From the NCBI GenBank assembly GCA_036405135.1, contig DASWYF010000040.1, positions 62,001 to 126,000 on the forward strand: a stretch of DNA of 64,000 nucleotides, given 5' to 3'. This stretch comes from Verrucomicrobiia bacterium (GTDB lineage: Bacteria; Verrucomicrobiota; Verrucomicrobiia; Limisphaerales; JAEYXS01). Position numbers and translations under genes: made by a program. The notes under the pieces were generated by a model. That model made no database searches, was not told where the DNA came from, and was given only the letters and a program-made list of their open reading frames with translations. This document shows, in pieces, positions 33,676-40,450 of the stretch (position 1 is its first letter; every line of letters begins with the position of its first letter).

Positions 33676-35244
33676 TCACGGCTCCACCACCCTCTGCCTG
33701 AGTTTCTTCCCCCACTCCATCGTCGCCTTGAACTTCGGCGATTGCTTCACCTCATCATCCGCATACTGCAGCAGCCCCCAACTTCCCCACTTGCTCCACT
33801 GGCTCACGCTGGAGAAATGGCACAGCAGATCCCCACCCACCGCCTCCCACGCCGCATAATACTTCTGATAGATACCCTGCATCCTCGGGTGCGCATTCGC
33901 CGCGTGCAACAACTTCGTCAACGCCGCGTCATTCTCGCCCCCGGCCACGCCCACAAAATGTTGCCCCGCCTCATAACACACCAGCTTCAATCCATGCTGT
34001 GCCGCCACCTTCCGATTCTCCTGCATCCACCGGATGCACTCCGGCAACGCATTCGTCTCCACATAATCCAAGAATTTATCCACGGACCACGCCGCTACAT
34101 CCGCCGCCGTCAATCGCTTCCCCTCCTTCGGAATATTCATCGAGATATACGGCGCGATCGCCAGCACATCCGCGTTCTTCCCCGCGTCTTTCCACCCCGT
34201 CACCTCCTTGCTCACGTGACTGTTCGCTGCTTGTGATGGCAATACTCGCACCAATCGTTCTTTTCCGCCGAACACCTCTTCCCAGATACGAAATATCTCC
34301 TGCGACCGGTGCGCCGTGTAACGCCATGCCCCCTCCCACGTCTTCGTGGCAAAACCCAGTTTCACACCCTGCTCACCCGCATACTTGCTCTGCTGGAATT
34401 GCCCGTTCCACACCTCATTGGAATACTCCACATACACCCGCCGCTGCGCATTCAGCCTCTCCTTCACCAGCTTCGCGAACTCCCGCACATACTCATCATC
34501 CGCCTCATGCGGCAGGCAGAACCACGGGTCCGATTCCAACCGGTTCGCCAGATCACACAACAACTCCACCGGAACACCCTCGCGCGTATAAGTCGCATCC
34601 TCCGGCTTGGGCCGGTCCGACCACTTCTTCTGCTTGGAATTGTTCGTCTCCTGAAAATCCATGAACCGCAAACTCGCCATGCCCTGCCAGCGCTTCAGAA
34701 AACTCGGATTCCAAGGATTCTTCGCCGCCTGCTCCGCGCTGAAGCCCGGCATCAACACCTTGATATTGCGGATCGGATTTTCCGCCTTCGTCTCTTTCAA
34801 GCGCAGGAAAAAACCGCCACCCTTCGCGTCGATGTTCACCACCATCTTGCCCGGCGCACTGGAAACCACCTTTCCCTTCGACAGCTCGATCTTTCCTTCA
34901 CCCTCCCATAACACTGTCCACTCACCACTCGGATAATGCCCGCCCTCAATCGTGCACAAAGGCGTCTCCGCAAAACACCCCGCCTCTAATCGCTTGATCC
35001 ACCCACGCTCATCCAGCTCCAGCTTCGGCCCCTTGCCCCAGCCCTCTCCTTGCCTCTGGCTGATCCACTGCCGCGATAACCGGAATACATCCACAAACGG
35101 CAACTCCGTATTCCAATCCGCCGGCCCCGCCAGATTGATTCCCAATGCGGGTTTGGCCTTCACCTCCGACGCGATAGTTTCACTTGGCGCAAGAACGCAA
35201 AGACTCAAGCTCAGCAGCAGTAATCGTAACCAGGTGATTTTCAT
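33676..35244 (-). CDS. Secreted putative glycoside hydrolase (TIM-barrel, clan A-like), uncharacterised
   Basis: From ATG 35244 (5 bases after the preceding stop) the protein has 522 residues with a signal peptide (RLLLLSLSLCVLAPSETIASE). I do not recognise a named family with certainty. A beta-sandwich-like N-terminal part (about 30-170) precedes a likely barrel with VYVEYSNEVWNGQF near 290 and GLKLVCYEAGQHFVG near 435. The glutamates in SNE and in YEAG are in the right context for the acid/base and nucleophile of clan A retaining glycosidases; similar PVC proteins are sometimes labelled cellulose-binding. It is third in the GntR-headed operon. A role in degrading a plant or algal polysaccharide is inferred only. 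Confidence 0.75.
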   Translation of the reverse strand: MKITWLRLLLLSLSLCVLAPSETIASEVKAKPALGINLAGPADWNTELPFVDVFRLSRQWISQRQGEGWGKGPKLELDERGWIKRLEAGCFAETPLCTIEGGHYPSGEWTVLWEGEGKIELSKGKVVSSAPGKMVVNIDAKGGGFFLRLKETKAENPIRNIKVLMPGFSAEQAAKNPWNPSFLKRWQGMASLRFMDFQETNNSKQKKWSDRPKPEDATYTREGVPVELLCDLANRLESDPWFCLPHEADDEYVREFAKLVKERLNAQRRVYVEYSNEVWNGQFQQSKYAGEQGVKLGFATKTWEGAWRYTAHRSQEIFRIWEEVFGGKERLVRVLPSQAANSHVSKEVTGWKDAGKNADVLAIAPYISMNIPKEGKRLTAADVAAWSVDKFLDYVETNALPECIRWMQENRKVAAQHGLKLVCYEAGQHFVGVAGGENDAALTKLLHAANAHPRMQGIYQKYYAAWEAVGGDLLCHFSSVSQWSKWGSWGLLQYADDEVKQSPKFKATMEWGKKLRQRVVEP

Positions 35245-35249
35245 AAAAC

Positions 35250-36428
35250 TCACTTCAATTTGACCCACTTTTTTCCCTCACTGCTCTTGAGAATCGCCTC
35301 GCACAACTGCACCTCATGGTGCCCATCCGCCGCCGTCGCAAACAGCACCGCCGTCTTGCGCCCGCTCGCGATGTGCTCATACACCGCGCGATAATGCATC
35401 TTGTGACTGTCCGGAAACCCTTCCGGATGCCCGCCCGGATAATCCGTGAAACCCGCAACATCTTCACTGAACCCGGCCGTAGCCCGTTGGAGGATCTGGT
35501 TCGGCTCATCGCGGCGTCCCACCAAAATCTCATTCGGCTGCTGCAAATCCCACCGCACACTTCCCTTGGTTCCGTAGATGCCCAGCGCCAGACTGCACTT
35601 CCACCCCGCCGCCACCTGCGAGATGCTCGCATTCGCATGCGTGCCATTCACGAAACCATGCTTCGCCTGGCCGAACTTCAGCAGCACCGTTCCAAAATCT
35701 TCCGTGTCCACAGCGTAAGGCACCATCGTCTTCGGATCAATCTTTGCGAACGTCTGCACCTCACCCTTCGGCCGGTAACGCGTCTTGTGAAACGTCTCCA
35801 GATGCGCGAACACCGCCTCCGCCTTCGTCCCCAACATGAACGACACCGCATCGATCCAGTGCGTGCCTATGTCACCCACCGCGCGCAGCTTGCCACCCTC
35901 ACTCGCCAGCAAACGCCAGTTGTAATCCGTCGCCTGTAACAACCAGTCCTGGAAAAAATGCCCCTGCACATGGATGATCTCGCCCAGATCACCCCGAGCC
36001 ACCATCGCCCGCATCTGCAATACCGCCGGGAAAAACCGGCACATGTAATTCACCGCGAACACTGGCGCATTCGCCTTCTGCACCGCCTTGACCACCTTCA
36101 CCGTCTCCTTCGCTGTCATGCCCAGCGGCTTCTCACACACCACATGCTTGCCCGCTTTCAACGCCGCGAGCGATTGCTCCACATGCACCTTGTTCGGCGA
36201 TGTGATATGGATGACATCCACATTCGGCGAACGATACATCGCCTCGTAATCGTAATCCCCATACACCTCCGGGATGCCCCACTTCTCCGCCGTCGCTTTC
36301 GCGTTCTTCGTGGAACCGCAGATCGCCGTGACCTGCACGCCCAGCCGTTTCAGCGCCTCGATATGCACCGGCCCGATGAATCCCGTGCCGATGACGCCCA
36401 CGCGCAGTTGATGCAATGGTTTGCTCAT
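35250..36428 (-). CDS. Gfo/Idh/MocA family NAD(P)-dependent oxidoreductase
   Basis: A 392-residue sugar oxidoreductase. The Rossmann loop RVGVIGTGFIGPVHIEAL (about 9-26) binds the nucleotide; IHITSPNKVHVEQSLAAL and the catalytic-lysine motif HVVCEKPLGMT near 100 are typical. GDIGTHWIDAV near 190 supplies the active-site histidine and aspartate. The later part (DYPGGHPEGFPDSH) matches members next to sugar isomerases in PVC genomes, which oxidise and reduce sugars or inositols. It starts 6 bases after the GntR gene and ends 5 bases before the glycosidase-like gene, so the three are clearly one transcript. Substrate unknown. Confidence 0.93.
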   Translation of the reverse strand: MSKPLHQLRVGVIGTGFIGPVHIEALKRLGVQVTAICGSTKNAKATAEKWGIPEVYGDYDYEAMYRSPNVDVIHITSPNKVHVEQSLAALKAGKHVVCEKPLGMTAKETVKVVKAVQKANAPVFAVNYMCRFFPAVLQMRAMVARGDLGEIIHVQGHFFQDWLLQATDYNWRLLASEGGKLRAVGDIGTHWIDAVSFMLGTKAEAVFAHLETFHKTRYRPKGEVQTFAKIDPKTMVPYAVDTEDFGTVLLKFGQAKHGFVNGTHANASISQVAAGWKCSLALGIYGTKGSVRWDLQQPNEILVGRRDEPNQILQRATAGFSEDVAGFTDYPGGHPEGFPDSHKMHYRAVYEHIASGRKTAVLFATAADGHHEVQLCEAILKSSEGKKWVKLK

Positions 36429-36434
36429 GTGTTG

Positions 36435-37244
36435 TTACTTCCCAAAAGCGAAAAATTCCGGTTGCGCACCCAGCTTCGGACGCGCTGGCCCGCTCTGCTG
36501 TCGTGCCCCCAAAACGTTCTGAAACTCATACCGATCCGCCCGGTATAGCGTATCTTCTAACCACAGCGGTTCGCCAAGTGCCGTGAAACCAGTGGCCCGC
36601 ACCCATAGTGCAGCCGTTCCAGTGGAGACGCCCAGCAGCTTCGCATCTGCTGCGGGCAAGCTCAAGGCCCGGATGGTCTGTTCCGCGCCACCCAGTCGTA
36701 TACCCAACTCATCCTCCAACAATGCATACAGCGAACCCTTCAACTGCGCCTTCGTCAGCCGTGGACAAAACCGCGCCACCACAAACCGCCGCTCAAGGAT
36801 CACTGGCTCCTCATCCGCCAACCGCAACCGCTCGAAATAATGCAGCGCCTCTTCCGTCTCGATCTTCAGCGCCTCACCCACCTCCGCCCGCACCTCACCC
36901 GCCTTTGTGATCTGATGACTCAACACCTTCGTCGCCGGCTTCAATCCACAAGCCTCCGCCTTCTCCGTGAAACTCACCAACTGCCTCAAATCATTCTGCA
37001 AACCACCGGCCCGCACAAAGGTCCCCACACCCTTGCGAAACTCCAACGCCCCTGAAACCACCAGATGCGATAACGCCTTGTTCGCCGTCACCCGGCTCAC
37101 CCGATACTTCGTGGAGATCTCCCGCTCCGTCAGAAACTTCGCCCCCGGCCCATACTCACCCTTGCTCAACAACACCCGCAACCGGTCATGCAACTGATGA
37201 TAGACCGGGTCCCTTACCAGCTCTGTTTCTCGCGCAACTGTCAT
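36435..37244 (-). CDS. GntR family transcriptional regulator (HutC/UTRA subfamily)
   Basis: This 269-residue repressor-type protein has an N-terminal winged helix (about 10-78: YHQLHDRLRVLLSKGEYGPG, then FLTEREISTKYRVSRVTANKAL) and a UTRA ligand-binding domain (about 95-245) with YFERLRLADEEPVILERR and LWLEDTLYRADRY. HutC-type regulators usually sense a sugar phosphate or small metabolite and control the adjacent operon. A 23-base palindrome abuts its ATG, which suggests autoregulation together with the downstream oxidoreductase, glycosidase-like and perhaps isomerase genes. There is almost no 5' leader and no Shine-Dalgarno site; the region before ATG is filled by the palindrome. Confidence 0.92.
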   Translation of the reverse strand: MTVARETELVRDPVYHQLHDRLRVLLSKGEYGPGAKFLTEREISTKYRVSRVTANKALSHLVVSGALEFRKGVGTFVRAGGLQNDLRQLVSFTEKAEACGLKPATKVLSHQITKAGEVRAEVGEALKIETEEALHYFERLRLADEEPVILERRFVVARFCPRLTKAQLKGSLYALLEDELGIRLGGAEQTIRALSLPAADAKLLGVSTGTAALWVRATGFTALGEPLWLEDTLYRADRYEFQNVLGARQQSGPARPKLGAQPEFFAFGK

Positions 37245-37267
37245 TGTGGACTAGTGGCTAGTCCACA
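37245..37267 (-). promoter_or_regulatory. Palindromic operator for the GntR regulator
   Basis: TGTGGACTAG-TGG-CTAGTCCACA: perfect 10-base arms with a 3-base spacer, ending exactly at the base before the ATG of the regulator. HutC-subfamily sites are typically palindromes such as TGGTCTAGACCA. A TATAGT lies just upstream on the minus strand, so a bound repressor would cover the expected transcription start. The TTGAAA or TTGACT upstream is not ideally spaced as a -35. Confidence 0.78.
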
Positions 37268-37441
37268 CTATAGATAAAGTCAAGTTTTTCAACTGCAGAT
37301 TTATCCACCCATCCTCAGGATATGATTGCCTATAGCCTTTAGCAGGAGAAGCTACACTTCACACCTTTTAGCATTTCCAGGATCAGGTTCATACAAGCCC
37401 TAGCTTGACCATCCGCTGATCAAAATTGAAACTGGCTCATC

Positions 37442-38581
37442 ATGCATCGCTTGTTGAGCCTTTTTCTTTTGGCATTCGCCATCCCCGCCACGGCGCAGGT
37501 GGAGCGCATCTGGTTGACGCACAAATCCGCCACGCCTTCGCATATCGTCATCAGTTGGCAAACTAAACATCCCGGCGACTCCATCGTCGAATTCGGCACC
37601 TCCGACCAACTCGGTGAAACCGTAAAAGTCTCCGGCTCACAAACCCTCCATCACGTCGAGATTCCGCTAAAGCAAACCGACGCCACCTACCACTACCGCG
37701 TCAAAACCGGCACTCAAGTTTCTGAGATCGCCACGTTCAAAGGCTATCCCACCAAAGAACTCCGCGTCGCCCTCGTCGCCGATTGGGGCTTCGCGAAACC
37801 CGACTTCACCGCGCTGAAGAAAGACGATATCCACCTCCTCCTCACCTCTGGCGATAACGTCCCCAGCCTTCATCAATTCTGCGGTGCGGGCGTCACCAAC
37901 TGCACCAAAGCTTTCAGCACTCTAATCGACTCCCAGCTTGACCTTTTCCGCAGCACACCTTTCCTGCCCGCCCTCGGAAATCACGACCGCGAGATCCGTC
38001 CACGCGGTCCCAAACCACCCGCAGAGAATGTTTACGATACCAACGCCCTCGCCTACCGCACCTTCTTCGAATTGCCCGGTGATGAATGGAAATGGACCTT
38101 CGACATCCCCGGCTTCGATGCCCGCTTCATCGCCCTCGATCTGAATCATATCCAAGACATCGGCACCACTTGGCAAACCTGCCACGCCCTCGCCGAAGGC
38201 TCCGAGCAATTGAAGTGGTATGAAGACACGATGAACTCCACCAAAGCGGGCCACGTCATCACCATCTACAACGAAAAGAATTCCTCTATCCGATTCCAAG
38301 CCAAAGGCAAATGGGGCCAGTTCATCCAGAAAGGCTCCCTTGCCATCACCGGCTTCGGTTACTTCGCCGAACGTGCCGAAGTGGATGGCTTCAGCTACTA
38401 CAACACCGCCCTCAAAGGCAACGGCGATAAATACCCCGACCCCAAATCCGCCTTCTTCGCCAGCGAACACAGCTACATCCTCCTCACCTTCAAAAAAGAA
38501 ACCGGCGAGATGACCGTCGCCTTAAAAGCTATGGACGGTCGTGTGCTCGACCAAAAGACATTTCAGAAACGAAAACCTTAA
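37442..38581 (+). CDS. Secreted purple-acid-phosphatase-like metallophosphoesterase
   Basis: The 379-residue exported protein (signal MHRLLSLFLLAFAIPATAQ) has an N-terminal fibronectin-like purple acid phosphatase domain (about 20-105: ATPSHIVISWQT, then YHYRVKTG) and a calcineurin-like domain. The first metal motifs are visible: LVADWG, LTSGDN near 140 and ALGNHDRE near 185. The later histidines expected in a GHxH or HxPxY context are not: the stretch at about 268 reads GHVITIYNEKNSS and near 300 AITGFGYF. So the N-terminal half of the metal site is intact while the C-terminal half seems altered. Activity is therefore doubtful. It diverges from the GntR operon. Confidence 0.82.
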   Translation: MHRLLSLFLLAFAIPATAQVERIWLTHKSATPSHIVISWQTKHPGDSIVEFGTSDQLGETVKVSGSQTLHHVEIPLKQTDATYHYRVKTGTQVSEIATFKGYPTKELRVALVADWGFAKPDFTALKKDDIHLLLTSGDNVPSLHQFCGAGVTNCTKAFSTLIDSQLDLFRSTPFLPALGNHDREIRPRGPKPPAENVYDTNALAYRTFFELPGDEWKWTFDIPGFDARFIALDLNHIQDIGTTWQTCHALAEGSEQLKWYEDTMNSTKAGHVITIYNEKNSSIRFQAKGKWGQFIQKGSLAITGFGYFAERAEVDGFSYYNTALKGNGDKYPDPKSAFFASEHSYILLTFKKETGEMTVALKAMDGRVLDQKTFQKRKP

Positions 38582-38662
38582 ACCTCTTCTTCGTCCGTAT
38601 ATTCTGCGTTTTCTGTGGTTCCTTCCCGGCTGAAAACTGAACACTGAAAACTTGAAACTCTG

Positions 38663-39214
38663 ATGAAATCAGCCCGCATCGGCCTTATCCGCCATTTCGA
38701 AGTCGCCACGCCCATGCCCTCCGGCTGGTTGACTTCCGCGGACCTGTCCCGCTGGCTAGACGATTACAACCGCGCTGAGGTCATCCGCAAACCACTCGAC
38801 CTCGGCGGCATCACTTGGCGCAAATGCCTCTCCAGCGATCTCCCGCGTGCCTACACCACTGCCCAAGCCGCCTTCTCCGGCACCGTCCAGCAGATGCCCG
38901 AACTGCGCGAAGCCGAATTCCTCCCCTTCGCCACTGGCCAACTCCGCATGCCCCTGCTCGCCTGGCGCCTGATGCTCCGCCTCGCCTGGCTTAGCTCCCA
39001 TAAATCCCAGCACACCGCCAAGACCGCTTTCATGAGTCGTCTAAACTTCCTCTCCACCGAAGTCCTCGCCAAGACTCAGGAGGACACCCTCATCGTCAGC
39101 CACGCTGGCATGATGGCCTTCCTCCGCAAAGAACTCCTCAAACACGGCTACACCGGCCCCAAATTCAACATAGCCGAAAACGCCAAACTCTACGTCTTCA
39201 AAAAACACCCGTAG
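38663..39214 (+). CDS. Histidine phosphatase (phosphoglycerate mutase-like) family protein
   Basis: A 183-residue protein of the histidine phosphatase superfamily. The catalytic motif is IGLIRHFEVATP (His10; RHF instead of the common RHG). SSDLPRAYTTAQ, then ELREAEF and IVSHAGMMAFLRKEL with the second histidine near 147 complete the active site. These enzymes remove phosphate from small metabolites or proteins; cobalamin-pathway and SixA-type relatives exist but no context points to them. The start ATG 38663 follows a pre-gene segment (CTGAACACTGAAAACTTGAAAC) seen in similar form elsewhere in the window. Confidence 0.88.
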   Translation: MKSARIGLIRHFEVATPMPSGWLTSADLSRWLDDYNRAEVIRKPLDLGGITWRKCLSSDLPRAYTTAQAAFSGTVQQMPELREAEFLPFATGQLRMPLLAWRLMLRLAWLSSHKSQHTAKTAFMSRLNFLSTEVLAKTQEDTLIVSHAGMMAFLRKELLKHGYTGPKFNIAENAKLYVFKKHP

Positions 39215-39242
39215 CCGCCGAGTTATGGAGGCTGAGCCCACA

Positions 39243-39310
39243 TTAGCCGACAAAGGAGGCTCTAACCTTCCTCCTCTTGATGTTGAAAGTTGGGCGTTCG
39301 ATGTTCGATG
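39243..39310 (+). repeat. AGCCGACA...GGCGTTCGATGTTCGATG repeat, copy 2
   Basis: Second copy of the unit at 21951-22022: AGCCGACAAAGGAGGCTCTAAC, CTTCCTCCTCTTGATGTTG and TTGGGCGTTCGATGTTCGATG in the same order. It lies upstream of the alpha/beta hydrolase gene. Confidence 0.75.
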
Positions 39311-39424
39311 CTTTAGAACGCTCGTCCTTCGCCCTTCTCCCTTCGTATTTCCCCCTGAAACTTCCCCCTAGCGTTTCTCCCCCTTTTCCCTATCCTTCCC
39401 GCCCTAAATTGGTCGGACTTAACG

Positions 39425-39475
39425 GTTCAGCCATTTACCCGGTAAGGACAGGTATTACCCCGTCCCTGACTGAAC
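39425..39475 (+). promoter_or_regulatory. Possible structured leader before the alpha/beta hydrolase start
   Basis: GTTCAG at 39425 pairs with CTGAAC at 39470, three bases before the ATG. Inside, GGAC pairs with GTCC and GGTA with TACC. The only purine-rich ribosome-like sequence (AAGGA) is enclosed and some 30 bases from the start. Folding has not been computed, so this may be chance. Confidence 0.4.
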
Positions 39476-39477
39476 AT

Positions 39478-40395
39478 ATGAAAAACGAACGCACAACGCG
39501 CCTGATCACCGGCCTCAACCGGTCAACGAATCGCTGTTACCTGTCGCTGTGCCTCGCCCTCGCCTTTTTCATCTCGCTCTCAGCTTTCGCCGCTGAACCC
39601 AAAGTCCTCAAATACATCCCCTACAAACCCGGCAGCGACCTCACTGCTTACGAGCAAGAACGCTGCAAGCTGGACCTGTATCTGCCTGCCAAACCCGGCT
39701 TCCCCACCCTCGTTTGGTTCCACGGAGGCGCCTTGAAGACCGGCGATGCTGACATGGAATTCACCCAGAAGATCGCCCGATCGCTCGTGGATGCCGAAAT
39801 CGGCTTCGTGATTGTTCATTACCGTTACAGCCCAAAAGTGACCTATCCCGCGTATTTACAAGATGCCGCTGCATCCTTCGCGTGGACTGTCACGAACATC
39901 GCGAAACACGGCGGTAACCCCGAGAAAGTTTTCCTGGGCGGTCATTCGGCCGGTGGTTACCTCGCCGCCATCGTGGGCTTGGATGCCAAACGACTGAAAG
40001 AGTTCGGCCTCCCGCTGGAGAGCGTCGCCGGTATCATCCCCGTCAGCGGCCAGATGATGACGCACTACACCATCCGTGAGGAGCGCGGTTTGGAAAAATA
40101 TAATGTCATCGCAGATGAAGCCGCGCCCATTTATCACGTGCGTAAAGTAACTCCGCCCATGCTCGTTCTCTATGCGGACAAGGACATGGCCACCCGCGAG
40201 GAAGAGAATGTCTATTTCGTCTCCACCATGAAAGCCGCTGGAAACAAGCGCGTGCAAGGCGTCCTGGTGAAAGACCGCGATCACGGCAGCATCGCCCGTA
40301 ACATTGCGAATGCCGAAGACCCCGCCCGCCTCGCCATCGTAAACTTTATCACCGAAGCCTCCCTTGAACGCGAAAAGTCAAAAGCAGCGAAATGA
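39478..40395 (+). CDS. Secreted alpha/beta hydrolase (esterase/lipase type)
   Basis: From ATG 39478 the product has 305 residues with a signal peptide (SLCLALAFFISLSAFAAE). The body is a hormone-sensitive-lipase-like hydrolase: LVWFHGGALKTGD gives the oxyanion-hole HGG near 80, FLGGHSAGGYLAA the serine nucleophile near 160, LVLYADKDMATR the aspartate and VKDRDHGSI the histidine near 265. Such enzymes hydrolyse esters of sugars or short fatty acids. The open frame runs back to 39277 through the repeat at 39243, so that start is rejected. It has its own leader. Confidence 0.9.
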   Translation: MKNERTTRLITGLNRSTNRCYLSLCLALAFFISLSAFAAEPKVLKYIPYKPGSDLTAYEQERCKLDLYLPAKPGFPTLVWFHGGALKTGDADMEFTQKIARSLVDAEIGFVIVHYRYSPKVTYPAYLQDAAASFAWTVTNIAKHGGNPEKVFLGGHSAGGYLAAIVGLDAKRLKEFGLPLESVAGIIPVSGQMMTHYTIREERGLEKYNVIADEAAPIYHVRKVTPPMLVLYADKDMATREEENVYFVSTMKAAGNKRVQGVLVKDRDHGSIARNIANAEDPARLAIVNFITEASLEREKSKAAK

Positions 40396-40450
40396 TTGCA
40401 GCTTCCGGGAATTCAAAACTTAAAATTTAAAACTTAGAATTATTCAGTCC

